Below, piece by piece: positions 16,845-24,882 of a stretch of DNA of 64,000 bases. The DNA is from Paenibacillus melissococcoides (lineage in GTDB: Bacteria > Bacillota > Bacilli > Paenibacillales > Paenibacillaceae). Location: the NCBI GenBank assembly GCA_944800085.1, contig CALYLO010000007.1, forward strand, positions 1-64,000, in the 5' to 3' direction. The number at the start of each line of letters is the position of its first letter. Position 1 is the first letter of the stretch. The position numbers and the translations under genes were made by a program. The notes under the pieces are model-generated. The model saw nothing but the letters and a program-made list of their open reading frames with translations. It was not told where the DNA came from and did not search any database.

Positions 16845-17484
16845 TCTCCTCGCTTCTGCATCTTGATTTGCTTGATATAGGCGTCAAACATTGTTTCTAT
16901 CCGTCTTTTTGCTATGTCCACGGCCTTTTTGTATCTCTCGTGTCGGGCGACTGCTATCCCGGCCGCAACATCACTCACGACATAATTGGCATACGCGCCT
17001 GGCACGTGGCGGATAAAGAAGTGGAGCCCGCGGTGCTGGAAGACACGTTCCCCGATTACTACTTGCCGCCGCCCGCCGTTAATGGCGATGTAGAATTGCT
17101 CCGGCCGTCTCAGTTTGCGGATAGGCTGCTTAGTGACTTTACGGCGTTTCTGCTTCTTCGGTCCGTAGACTCGCCGCTTACGCTCCTGTCGTGCCATGGC
17201 AGCATCGGCGAAGGCGACCATATCAATTCCTGTTACGCTACCAAAGTCATCCCTAGCACCATCGAAGAACCGTTTTATCTCCGTCCGAAAATCCAAGTCG
17301 TTCCGCGTCTCCATTTGTTCATACCACCAAGGCTGGAACTCGGTAATATATTTCCGGTGGTAGAAAAATGCAAACTCGCCCAGAACCTTGTCGATATAAA
17401 AGTTCGGAATTGGTGCGCCTGTCTGCAGGCCATTCGCCACCCGTTTGAAATACTTTTTACGCAGCCGTTTTTTCGCCTGTTTCA
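16841..17484 (-). CDS. Hypothetical basic phage protein
   Basis: 214 residues from ATG at 17482-17484, preceded by AGGAGGAAGCGGG. It is strongly basic in the middle (YGPKKQKRRKVTKQPIRKLR) and has GAPIPNFYIDKVLGEFAFFY and EFQPWWYEQMETRNDLDFRT. It may bind nucleic acid. IS110 copy 2 begins ten bases upstream and supplies part of the ribosome-binding-site region, so its transcription now depends on read-through from, or promoters within, the element. Confidence 0.55.
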
Positions 17485-17495
17485 TCCCGCTTCCT

Positions 17496-17892
17496 CCTCG
17501 TATAGTATTTCCTGAAGGCAGTTTTGAGTCTTTTTCCAGTCCTTTATAGAAACATAGAATGCCTTCAAAATTTCCAGCTTGCACATTGAAAATTAATATG
17601 GGGACTGGACTTTCCGGAATGTCTCTGGACAATGGAACTTAGGGTTCCATTCGGGGAAATTCGTCTCCCTCCTGTAGTCCAATCTACTTTTTAAGTCTGT
17701 TTCTCCGGTACTCGCTTGCACTTCTTACCCGCTGGCTGTTCCCTTCGGCAACTCATGCCCGACTGTAGCAGCGTCGGGGCAGCTCGTGAACCGAAGCGTG
17801 TTCTCATATGCGAGGGTGATTGATCGGCGAGTGCGCCGGAGACAGTCCGGAGAGTCCGTTCCCTGAATCCCTTATAGAAAGGAGGAATTCTC
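17496..17892 (+). ncRNA. Candidate bridge RNA region of the IS110 element
   Basis: Known biology: IS110-group recombinases use a structured RNA from the 5' non-coding end. Seen here: 397 non-coding bases with several self-complementary blocks (for example GGAACTTAGGGTTCC and CCGGAGACAGTCCGG), conserved between both copies. The sequence CTGGACTT, identical to the right terminus of the element, recurs inside it near 17600, as expected if a guide segment matches a donor end. Exact RNA ends and loops cannot be set by eye. Confidence 0.5.
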
Positions 17893-19137
17893 TTGAAGCT
17901 TTTTGTCGGTATTGACGTCAGTTCCGAAGAACTGGAAGCCTGTTTGATGAAATCGGATGGCGACACCCTGGAGACCTTCAAGACCACCAACAATCTGCAC
18001 GGCGCTTCTTACTTGCGGGATCGCATCATTTCTGCTGCGGTCAAGACAGCCTGCTCTGAGGTTCATATCGGGCTTGAAGCCACATCCGTCTACAGTTGGC
18101 ATCCAGCCATGTACTTGCATGAGGATGAGGCCCTTCAACAATTGAATGCCAAGGTGTTCACCATTAATCCGAAGCTGATTAACAAATTCAAAGACGCTTA
18201 TGCCGACCTGGACAAAACCGATCGCATCGATGCCTGGATCATTGCAGACCGCCTGCGTTTTGGCAGACTCACGACGACTATCGTGATGCAGGAACAGTAC
18301 ATCGCCTTGCAGCGGCTCACTCGCATGCGATTCCATCTCGTACACAACCTTACCCGCGAGAAGCAATACTTTTTGCAAAATCTGTTCTACAAGTGCAATG
18401 CTTTTCGCGCGGAGGTGGACAGTTCCGTGTTCGGCCATGCCATCATGGAAATGCTCTCGGAAAAGTATAGTCTGGATGAGATGGCGAATATGGATGTCGC
18501 CCGTTTGGCTGACTATCTCAAGGACAAGGGGAGAAATCGTTTCCCCGATCCCGAACACGTCGCCCGCTGTATTCAAAAGGCGGCTCGGGCCTCGTACCGT
18601 CTCTCGAAGGTTGTCGAGGATTCCATTGATTTGGTGCTGGGCACCTCAATTCAGTCGATCCGGAGCATCCAGAGTCAGCTTAAAGAGCTCGACAAGGCGA
18701 TTGAGCGCATTTTAGACGGCATTTCCAGCAGCCAGTGCCTCCGTTCCATTCCGGGCATTGATCGGGTCTATGCCGCAGGCATCCTGGCCGAGATCGGCGA
18801 CATCGACCGCTTCACGGATCAAGCCGCCTTGGCCAAGTATGCGGGTCTGACGTGGCGCAAGCACCAATCCGGCTCCTTCGAGGCGGAAGATACAAAGCGC
18901 ATTCGTTCCGGCAACCGATTCCTTCGCTACTACCTTGTTGAAGCTGCCAACTCGGTAAAAAACCGCGACCCGGAATTCGGTGAGTACTACCGGAAGAAAT
19001 TCAATGAAGTCCCTAAGCATCAACACAAACGTGCCCTCGTCTTAACGGCAAGAAAACTTGTGCGTCTGGTCGATGTGCTGCTACGCAACGACCAACTCTA
19101 TACGCCCAGAAGGAAGGTGAAGCCGACAGAGCAATAA
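17893..19137 (+). CDS. IS110-family DEDD recombinase (transposase)
   Basis: 414 residues from a TTG start, eight bases after AAAGGAGG. The N-terminal RuvC-like DEDD domain shows FVGIDVSSEELEACLM, HIGLEATSVYSW, and KTDRIDAWIIADRLRFGRL. The C-terminal Tnp domain shows RSIPGIDRVYAAGILAEIGD, AKYAGLTWRKHQSGSFEAED and KRIRSGNRFLRYYLVEAA, the latter containing the conserved serine (about residue 340) that attacks DNA. It cuts and rejoins at a short core, here probably CT. The gene is full length, in contrast to copy 1. Confidence 0.95.
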   Translation: MKLFVGIDVSSEELEACLMKSDGDTLETFKTTNNLHGASYLRDRIISAAVKTACSEVHIGLEATSVYSWHPAMYLHEDEALQQLNAKVFTINPKLINKFKDAYADLDKTDRIDAWIIADRLRFGRLTTTIVMQEQYIALQRLTRMRFHLVHNLTREKQYFLQNLFYKCNAFRAEVDSSVFGHAIMEMLSEKYSLDEMANMDVARLADYLKDKGRNRFPDPEHVARCIQKAARASYRLSKVVEDSIDLVLGTSIQSIRSIQSQLKELDKAIERILDGISSSQCLRSIPGIDRVYAAGILAEIGDIDRFTDQAALAKYAGLTWRKHQSGSFEAEDTKRIRSGNRFLRYYLVEAANSVKNRDPEFGEYYRKKFNEVPKHQHKRALVLTARKLVRLVDVLLRNDQLYTPRRKVKPTEQ

Positions 19138-19326
19138 TGCCTTGGCTCATGAATTTTCTTCTCTAATTCCCAGTTAAATTATGGTATTTTACTTAATTTT
19201 CGACTGGGTCTAGTTTGGTGATGCCTTTTTTGGGATTGATCCTGCTGCACGCCAAGGAAATTTTCCAATTCTCATCAATCAGGGACTTGACATCATACCG
19301 CTGGACTTAGAGGGCCCGAAGGCCCC

Positions 19327-19494
19327 TTAATCGAACTTGATTTCACCTTCAACGTATCTATTCAGGCATTCCGCACAAAGCAGGATTTCACCGGATGCTC
19401 CATCTTCTTCTGGTTCATATTGCAAAGAGAGGACTCTCCCTTTTACTTCCTCGCATTGGCTGCATTTTTATCCCGCTTTAAATTCCATGTACAT
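19327..19494 (-). pseudogene. Small zinc-ribbon protein interrupted by a stop codon
   Basis: From ATG 19492-19494 the frame reads MYMEFKAG, then TAA, then continues in the same frame as KCSQCEEVKGRVLSLQ and GEILLCAECLNRYVEGEIKF. Two C-x2-C pairs mark a zinc ribbon. A single base change (for example TAT to TAA) would explain the break. It overlaps the upstream gene's end at 19478 and lies just right of IS110 copy 2. Confidence 0.45.
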
Positions 19495-19741
19495 GTTTCG
19501 CACTCTCCTTCGCCTTTTGTAGCTGCTCATATATCCGATCCCGTTCCTCTGCGGCCGCTGCCTCGGCTTTTTCGAGGGCTTTCCATTCACTTTCCGTTTC
19601 GACAATCCCTGTCTGGGTGTGGTCATCAGATAGGCAACACCACTGCCCATCTACATGTATTTGCGGTGCCCAAAAGGTTCTGCATGTTGGGGGCATCCGG
19701 TCAATTAATTGAGTGATCTGTTTCGCTCTAAACCGTTTCAT
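19478..19741 (-). CDS. Hypothetical phage protein
   Basis: 87 residues: MKRFRAKQITQLIDRMPPTC, then WAPQIHVDGQWCCLSDDHTQ and a Glu/Ala/Lys-rich helix ESEWKALEKAEAAAAEERDR. The C-terminal half is a likely coiled coil. It lies in one operon with the methyltransferase genes. No family recognised. Confidence 0.55.
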   Translation of the reverse strand: MKRFRAKQITQLIDRMPPTCRTFWAPQIHVDGQWCCLSDDHTQTGIVETESEWKALEKAEAAAAEERDRIYEQLQKAKESAKHVHGI

Positions 19742-19755
19742 TCCGTTCTCTCCCC

Positions 19756-20235
19756 TTAGGGCGCTGTGCCCTGAATGATAATCCCGTGCCTGAATAACCC
19801 TTCTTCGCCCGGCTCCAGTGGCGGCGGCATGCGGTCAAGCGGTAGCTGGAGAAGTGTCTTTCCGCTCTTGCTGAGGCCCGCCCGCCGGAAGCCCGCGGCG
19901 TGGAAGCAGCCGCCCCGCAGGTGCTGCCCGACGTATGTTATGATGCCGTCCGATGGCGGTAGCCCCCACAGGTGCCGAGTAATTCCGAGCGCCAGGACAA
20001 TGAGATGCGAGGACAGATATGGACCCTCGTTCCGGAACATGGTACATTCCCATGCGTTCCACCCATCATCCCTTATGCCGGCCCATGTCACCCATAGCGC
20101 CTGTTCGTCCTCAGTCAAAAGCACAAGGTTCCGCCCTGGCCGGCAGAATTGCGGCGTTCCAGGCTTTTGGCGTGTATAATGCCTGTCTGCGAGTCGTAGC
20201 GCTCGCCAGTCAGCTTTTTGTATTTGAGTCCACAT
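19756..20235 (-). CDS. Conserved phage protein of unknown function
   Basis: 159 residues from ATG at 20233-20235, after TATAGGAGGACCT. Notable stretches are DWRALRLADRHYTRQKPGTP, QFCRPGRNLVLLTEDEQALW, TMFRNEGPYLSSHLIVLALG and CFHAAGFRRAGLSKSGKTLL. I recall the 'DRHY(S/T)R ... G-x-P-Q-F ... PGR' opening from unannotated proteins of phages and actinobacteria, but no function. It follows the adenine methylase gene directly. Confidence 0.6.
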   Translation of the reverse strand: MWTQIQKADWRALRLADRHYTRQKPGTPQFCRPGRNLVLLTEDEQALWVTWAGIRDDGWNAWECTMFRNEGPYLSSHLIVLALGITRHLWGLPPSDGIITYVGQHLRGGCFHAAGFRRAGLSKSGKTLLQLPLDRMPPPLEPGEEGLFRHGIIIQGTAP

Positions 20236-20243
20236 AGGTCCTC

Positions 20244-21056
20244 CTATAGATTCAACACGAGCTGGCCGGCCCGCGAGGCAGCCACCGGATTGATCCAAAG
20301 GACTTCCTCCCGTGCTGCGCCCGCCTCGGCCTTCGCCTTCTTCGTTTCCCTATTCCAGTGCCGCAGCCGGTCATCATAGAGGGGATGGGCGTATCCGGAC
20401 AACAGTACCGGCCCCGGATGCTGATCCAGTGCGTCAAGCAGTTCGGCATGGTCGGCCTCCGTCATCTCGCATCGATATAACCGGTTGCTTCTCGTAGATA
20501 GAATGTACGGTGGGTCGCAGTATATTAAACAGTTCTTTTGTTTGTACCGCTCAATAATAGCGGTAGCTGACTTATTCTCGATTTGCACCCCTTGCAGCCT
20601 CTCTGTAACTTGAAGCAACTTTTCGGGTAAGCCCCCCCATTGCCAAGCTGTAGTTTTGCTAGGAGACTTATCTGCTTGAACATGGCTCCGCCATCCCGTT
20701 CGATCGCTCGTCTTCGCTCCAATGGCCTGCCAAGTCCGAACCAAGAAACGTCTTGCGCGTTCGAGATCATCTTTTGCCGGTTCATATGATCGGTAATATT
20801 CATCTCGGCTGTACGGCGTCCAGTATATGGCCCTAGCCAATTCCTCCGGTCTCGTCCGCACAATCTCAAACAGATTCGTAACCTCGCCATCTAAATCATT
20901 TACAGTCTCAATGGGCGAACGTGGCTTATTGAATAATACAGCTCCGCTACCAAGGAACGGCTCCAAGTATGTCTTGTGCTCTGGCATATGGGAAATGATC
21001 CATTCTGCCATGCTCCACTTGCTGCCGGGATAGTGTAGTATCCGTGGTATGCTCAT
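20244..21056 (-). CDS. DNA adenine methyltransferase, D12 (Dam) class
   Basis: 270 residues. It starts PRILHYPGSKWSMAEWIIS (motif X), has TYLEPFLGSGAVLF (SAM-binding motif I) near residue 33, VNDLDGEVTNLF, and the catalytic CLIYCDPPYILSTRS (DPPY, motif IV). These mark an N6-adenine methylase of the alpha/Dam type. Its ATG overlaps the stop of the cytosine methylase gene (ATGA), so both are co-translated. The pair probably protects phage DNA against host restriction; the recognition site cannot be read from sequence. Confidence 0.93.
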   Translation of the reverse strand: MSIPRILHYPGSKWSMAEWIISHMPEHKTYLEPFLGSGAVLFNKPRSPIETVNDLDGEVTNLFEIVRTRPEELARAIYWTPYSRDEYYRSYEPAKDDLERARRFLVRTWQAIGAKTSDRTGWRSHVQADKSPSKTTAWQWGGLPEKLLQVTERLQGVQIENKSATAIIERYKQKNCLIYCDPPYILSTRSNRLYRCEMTEADHAELLDALDQHPGPVLLSGYAHPLYDDRLRHWNRETKKAKAEAGAAREEVLWINPVAASRAGQLVLNL

Positions 21057-22204
21057 GCTCTCCCCTCCCTGCTGCAGATAAAGTCCTCTATTGCTTTGAT
21101 AGCTGCCAGAATCGGATAGACTTGTACCGGATCTACGGCGTTACCCAGTGCCTTAAGCCGCCCTACCCGATCCTTAACGCCGGTTGCCACTCGCGGCGGC
21201 TCCCATTCGTATTGTGGCTGTCCTAATGCTGCGGGCCATTTATATCCGTCCAACCAATTGGAAAGCCCATCAAGCATTCCACCCAGTCTGGGTTCAATTG
21301 ACCATTGTTGTTCGGCTCCAATACTTGCCCCTTGATGTTCCCCCGTCGAATTTCCTCTTCCCATCTTTGAGATCCAAATGGGCTGCTCCCCTTGTGCATT
21401 GATGCCGTCGGCGTTCCCCACATTTTTACTGCACCCGTAAGGGTCGGCGTCGGCTTGCTGCGATCCCCCCGCGAATATTGATAATCCCCTGCCTCTCTCG
21501 AACGGGGCGTCGGCCAAAATTTCACCGCATCGTTCAGATTCTGGCTCCATCCCTGATTCTGCTTCCGTTCCTGCCTGGGAGAGTCCGGATTGTCTCCGCT
21601 GCGAAAGTCCCGCGCCTGTGGTGTCGGCCACATCTTGACCGCTGAATGCAAGTCTGGTGTTCTCCGTTCTCGTTCCGATGGACAATCTCCCCTTAAAGTC
21701 GCCTTCGGAGTAGGCCACAATGAAGACTCTATCTCGTCTATTCGGGGCACCGACGGCACAAGCCGGAATAACAACCGGTTGCGCGGTGTAACCGATGCTT
21801 TCCAAGTCAATAAGCACATCGTCGAGCCCCAAAGTGATGTGACCAGCAACGTTTTCACCAACAAACCAACGGGGCCGGATTTCCGATAGGAGTCGCTTAA
21901 CTTCCGGCCAGAGGTGGCGGTCATCTTCCGCGCCTCTTCGCTTCCCGGCATTACTGAAAGGCTGGCAAGGGTATCCGGCTGAAATAATGTCAATTGCTCT
22001 ACCTGGGCCGATGATTCCATCCCGTTCTAGTACCTCCCTCGATAATGTGCATACGTCGTCGTATATGGGGACATTGGGCCAGTGTTTGCGTAATACTCTT
22101 TGAGGGAATGGCTCACGCTCACAGAAGGCCACTGTCGTCATCCCTGCCCATTCCGCAGCAAGGTCTATTCCCCCTATGCCCGAGAATAGGCTTAGCTTGT
22201 TCAC
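21053..22204 (-). CDS. DNA (cytosine-5) methyltransferase
   Basis: 383 residues from GTG at 22202-22204, eight bases after GAGGGAGG. It shows motif I LSLFSGIGGIDLAAEWAG, the catalytic motif IV AGYPCQPFSNAGKRRG, motif VI RWFVGENVAGHI and motif VIII APNRRDRVFIVAYS. The end carries RLKALGNAVDPVQVYPILAA (motifs IX/X). Between VIII and IX lies a variable region with short repeats such as VADTTGAG and NVGNADGINAQG. Positions 21223-22020 are also open in another frame and appear to encode a second protein (separate entry). It is followed without a gap by the adenine methylase. Confidence 0.94.
   Translation of the reverse strand: MNKLSLFSGIGGIDLAAEWAGMTTVAFCEREPFPQRVLRKHWPNVPIYDDVCTLSREVLERDGIIGPGRAIDIISAGYPCQPFSNAGKRRGAEDDRHLWPEVKRLLSEIRPRWFVGENVAGHITLGLDDVLIDLESIGYTAQPVVIPACAVGAPNRRDRVFIVAYSEGDFKGRLSIGTRTENTRLAFSGQDVADTTGAGLSQRRQSGLSQAGTEAESGMEPESERCGEILADAPFERGRGLSIFAGGSQQADADPYGCSKNVGNADGINAQGEQPIWISKMGRGNSTGEHQGASIGAEQQWSIEPRLGGMLDGLSNWLDGYKWPAALGQPQYEWEPPRVATGVKDRVGRLKALGNAVDPVQVYPILAAIKAIEDFICSREGRA
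21223..22020 (-). CDS. Nested, overlapping reading frame within the cytosine methyltransferase gene
   Basis: 265 codons without a stop in a shifted frame, all inside the methyltransferase gene. The product reads like a real protein: PGSEEARKMTATSGRKLSDS, YRKSGPVGLLVKTLLVTSLW, LTWKASVTPRNRLLFRLVPS, repeated LWPTPKA / MWPTPQARDF / FWPTPRS / MWGTPTAS, and the ending LNPDWVECLMGFPIGWTDI. I recall the repeated W-P-T-P with a terminal W-V-E-x-L-M-G-F/Y-P motif from proteins associated with phage cytosine methylases. The frame starts at ATG 22018-22020. Whether it is translated is unproven; the ribosome binding site is weak. Confidence 0.55.
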   Translation of the reverse strand: MESSAQVEQLTLFQPDTLASLSVMPGSEEARKMTATSGRKLSDSYRKSGPVGLLVKTLLVTSLWGSTMCLLTWKASVTPRNRLLFRLVPSVPRIDEIESSLWPTPKATLRGDCPSERERRTPDLHSAVKMWPTPQARDFRSGDNPDSPRQERKQNQGWSQNLNDAVKFWPTPRSREAGDYQYSRGDRSKPTPTLTGAVKMWGTPTASMHKGSSPFGSQRWEEEIRRGNIKGQVLEPNNNGQLNPDWVECLMGFPIGWTDINGPQH

Positions 22205-22217
22205 TCTATTCCCTCCC

Positions 22218-22823
22218 TCAATCATCGAAGAATCCATATCCGAATGGTTTTTCTTGCGGAGCCGAAGCGGTCGCGACGTCTTCCATAAGTTTAGTGAAGG
22301 TTACCGTGTCTTTTTCCGATAACGATTCTATTAGCCGTCTTTCTTTTGCTTTCAATCCACGCCCTGCTGCTGTAGAGACAAGGTTCAAGATGGGCTCCAC
22401 CCGCTCCATCTTCAACCGTTCTTCTCTCTCCATGCGCTTCTGTTCAGCTAATTTGCGATTATGTTGTTCCCAATCCTCTTCGTCATACCAAAAGTAATTG
22501 CCGTGCCTTGTGCGATAGATTAGAATCCAGTATTGCAATTCTTCTTCGCTATCTTGGATGCGCTGGTGGCAGATTCTATTAACGCGCATGCCGTTTGTTT
22601 TCACCCCGCGCCCATCGCGGCCACGAGGCATAACGTGATGAGTATCTTGGTCGGGTCTTCCGCAACCGCATTGGCAAAGTCCACCCGCTTCCTCTATCAG
22701 TTCAGAGATGACCTTTTCCGGAAACTCCGCCCGATCTGCGCGGGTGGGCGTATGTTGGTGATGAGCAAGGATGTTTTGCCGCCACGGTTGAATCTCTTTC
22801 TTTTTCTTTTTTACGAATGCCAA
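22218..22823 (-). CDS. HNH-like zinc protein
   Basis: 201 residues. After a Lys-rich start (FVKKKKKEIQPWRQ) comes ISELIEEAGGLCQCGCGRPD, then QDTHHVMPRGRDGRGVKTNG and MRVNRICHQRIQDSEEELQY. The C-x-C-x-C cluster, THH, N-R and C-H residues give the layout of an HNH nuclease. The C-terminal half is charged and helical (EQKRMEREERLKMERVEPIL). It sits between the ParB-like gene and the cytosine methylase, with a TTG start after GGGGGTG. Confidence 0.7.
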   Translation of the reverse strand: MAFVKKKKKEIQPWRQNILAHHQHTPTRADRAEFPEKVISELIEEAGGLCQCGCGRPDQDTHHVMPRGRDGRGVKTNGMRVNRICHQRIQDSEEELQYWILIYRTRHGNYFWYDEEDWEQHNRKLAEQKRMEREERLKMERVEPILNLVSTAAGRGLKAKERRLIESLSEKDTVTFTKLMEDVATASAPQEKPFGYGFFDD

Positions 22824-22835
22824 CTGTCACACCCC

Positions 22836-23738
22836 CTACTTTTGGTGTCTTGTATTCCAGCGTTTGTACGCCGTTTCCATATCCGGTGACAATCCGGTAG
22901 CAGCGAAGCAGCTTTCGCAACTGACTCTAAAGCCGCTTAGTTCCGCTGCATCTTTTGGAGAACCGCCGCAAAATGGGCAAGCCTTTAAACCCGCTTCGCT
23001 TGTCCGGTCATTCGATGGCTTTTCCCGCTTCCGTTGCTTCGCGTCTTTGATTGATACATTGCCCTTATCGCGATATTCCTCGTATACCTCCTGCTGCTGC
23101 TCCACGGGCAGGCCGGACAACTCGTAAGCGGTGGACATATTGACCTTTCCTTCTTGCATCTCCGCTTTAAATTCGGGGGCAAGATGTTTTGATATGGATT
23201 CCATCCTCGCTACTTGGGTTGGTGAGATGTCCAATGTTCTTGCGATGAGATCCCTTAGTCGGCCTGGTATCTTGTCCCGCTTCTTTATCTGTTCCAGAAT
23301 GGTTCTCATCTCTTCTGCCTGCTTAATTTTTTCCCAATCTGACAATTGTCTCGCTGTTGAGTTGGTTGTGATGAGCAATAGCTTTTCGCGCAGCTCGTCT
23401 TCTTCGGTTTCAACAATGCAAGGCACTTTCTCAAACTCCCGCTTCCCCTCTTCTACCAAGGACAGGATAGCAAGGCGACGACGATGCCCCGCAATCACTC
23501 TGTACTTCCCGCCATCTATCGGCTTTACAATCAGGTTTTGCTTGATTCCAAACGCTGCTATAGAAGCCTTTAATTCCTCGATCTGCTCCGTGCAGTAGAA
23601 ATTATCTTCTGACGGCTCCAGCTCATGAACGGGTATGTGAGTTATCTTGTAGTCCTGACTTCCGCCGCGCCCTTCTCCGTCCTCCGCCTTCCCGCCGCCC
23701 AGCAATTGGTTCAGATTGAATTTCGACACTCCGATCAA
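22836..23738 (-). CDS. ParB-like protein fused to a Lar-like zinc ribbon
   Basis: 300 residues. The N-terminal ParB/Sulfiredoxin-like domain shows THIPVHELEPSEDNFYCTEQ, IEELKASIAAFGIKQNLIV and GGKYRVIAGHRRRLAIL (the GxRRxxA box). A helix-turn-helix follows: ARTLDISPTQVARMESISKH. The last about 50 residues are a separate zinc ribbon, ACPFCGGSPKDAAELSGF with VSCESCF and AYKRWNTRHQK, matching the Lar restriction-alleviation pattern (CPFCG ... C-x2-C ... W-N-x-R). The fusion is unusual. The gene overlaps the ParA gene by four bases, so the two form a partition-type pair. Confidence 0.85.
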   Translation of the reverse strand: MIGVSKFNLNQLLGGGKAEDGEGRGGSQDYKITHIPVHELEPSEDNFYCTEQIEELKASIAAFGIKQNLIVKPIDGGKYRVIAGHRRRLAILSLVEEGKREFEKVPCIVETEEDELREKLLLITTNSTARQLSDWEKIKQAEEMRTILEQIKKRDKIPGRLRDLIARTLDISPTQVARMESISKHLAPEFKAEMQEGKVNMSTAYELSGLPVEQQQEVYEEYRDKGNVSIKDAKQRKREKPSNDRTSEAGLKACPFCGGSPKDAAELSGFRVSCESCFAATGLSPDMETAYKRWNTRHQK

Positions 23739-24520
23739 CTCCCTTTTGTGTCCGATTCGGACACGTTGAGATATTCGGATACGAGTTTCAGGTAATCCAT
23801 TGCAGCCCCGCAGCGGCGTGAATACTCAATTATTGGCACGGCGGCGAATGTGCTTTCATCGACCTTTTCCGTCTTCCTGATATGTGTTCGGAATAGCGGG
23901 AAGTCCTTCTGGTTGTGCAGCCATTCTTCGCCCTGCTTGTTGACCTCATTACGTTGATAGCAGGTGACGAAGCACCCTTTCAGGTTGATGCCTGGGTTTA
24001 ATTCTTCCCGCGTGTTGTCGATCTGCTCTTTTAGCTCCGCCAGGCCATCAAAAGCGAACTTGTCAATCTTCACTGGTATAAGCACGTCGTCAGACGCCAC
24101 CAGCGCATTGATAACGGATATGTTGATGTCGGGCGCGTTGTCTATGATGCAGTAATCATATTGACCCGCTACTTGGTTAAGGGCGTTTCTAAGTCTGGTC
24201 TGCTGCGGTCGTGATGTGTCCAGCAATACTTGCAAATTTGCTCGAAGCAAGTTCATATTTGCTGGGAGGACATCCAATCCCGCATAAGGGGTGGATGTGA
24301 TGATGCCGCTAATGTTTGGGCTCCGCTCTGTCATGACTTCGGCAATGCTTGGATTGTCGTAGCTGTGAAGCCCGAACATCTTCGATGCGTTTCCCTGTTT
24401 GTCATTGTCAACCAGCAGCACCCGCTTCCCATGTACCGCTGCTAGGATGTGGGCGATATTTACCGATGAGATTGTCTTTGCCACGCCGCCCTTTAGATTG
24501 ATTACAGATATCGTTTGCAT
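23735..24520 (-). CDS. ParA/Soj-family ATPase
   Basis: 261 residues. The deviant Walker A box is at residues 10-16 (INLKGGVAKTISSVNIAHIL); VLLVDNDKQGNASKMFG (A') and YDYCIIDNAPDINISVINAL (Walker B) follow, then VLIPVKIDKFAFDGLAEL. This is a standard chromosome/plasmid partition ATPase. Together with the ParB-like gene downstream it could stabilise a plasmid-like stage of the phage or act in replication. The RusA-like gene overlaps its start by 19 nt. Confidence 0.92.
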   Translation of the reverse strand: MQTISVINLKGGVAKTISSVNIAHILAAVHGKRVLLVDNDKQGNASKMFGLHSYDNPSIAEVMTERSPNISGIITSTPYAGLDVLPANMNLLRANLQVLLDTSRPQQTRLRNALNQVAGQYDYCIIDNAPDINISVINALVASDDVLIPVKIDKFAFDGLAELKEQIDNTREELNPGINLKGCFVTCYQRNEVNKQGEEWLHNQKDFPLFRTHIRKTEKVDESTFAAVPIIEYSRRCGAAMDYLKLVSEYLNVSESDTKGS

Positions 24521-24882
24521 CTCAGCACCTCTTCGATTTCAATTTCAACTCTCGGAAAGTTTCTATCTACTCGGAAGCGGTGTGTTACGTCGCCGATCTG
24601 TCCCCATCCATCGTTTTTGATGATTCCCGCTTCCTTCAAGCCATCGAATATGAACTTCTGCCCTGCCATGATGTTGTCTTTATCCTTCCGCTTGTCTTTG
24701 CAATACCAAATGATTGTCACATCGACTATCTCGGTTCTTTCAACCCGTGGCAGCCTCTTCGCAGTCCACGCCACAAGATTGGTGTTCATCTCTTTCATAT
24801 CGCGATACACTGACCAATGGGATTTTGCCGCGTCTATGATTTCATTCAATGTAGGCAACTCGCCCTGAATTTCAATTTTCAC
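24502..24882 (-). CDS. RusA-like Holliday junction resolvase
   Basis: About 126 residues from a GTG at 24880-24882, eight bases after AGGAG and overlapping the upstream stop (GTGA). It has IQGELPTLNEIIDAAKSHWS at the N-terminus, then RKDKDNIMAGQKFIFDGLKE (the D-x-D-N core with acidic metal ligands), AGIIKNDGWGQIGDVTHRF and RVEIEIEEV. This pattern is typical of RusA-type structure-specific nucleases in Gram-positive phages, which resolve recombination intermediates. Confidence 0.85.
   Translation of the reverse strand: MKIEIQGELPTLNEIIDAAKSHWSVYRDMKEMNTNLVAWTAKRLPRVERTEIVDVTIIWYCKDKRKDKDNIMAGQKFIFDGLKEAGIIKNDGWGQIGDVTHRFRVDRNFPRVEIEIEEVLRCKRYL

Larger units (their letters stand above)
17496..19307 (+). 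mobile_element. IS110-family element, copy 2 (intact)
   Basis: 1812 bases, one CT flanking on the left (17494-17495) and one at the right end (19306-19307); no terminal inverted repeats and no longer target duplication. About 400 nt of non-coding left end precede the recombinase gene and about 170 nt follow it. IS110-group elements are known to encode a bridge RNA in the long left end that pairs with target and donor DNA, so 17496-17892 is the expected place. Inserted between a minus-strand gene's ribosome binding site and the gene upstream of it, in the same kind of site as copy 1. Confidence 0.9.

Noticed and set aside
23735..24520. ParA/ParB-like genes as evidence of an integrated plasmid
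   Set aside because: The genes are embedded in a continuous phage operon with integrase, terminase and capsid genes, so a prophage explains them.
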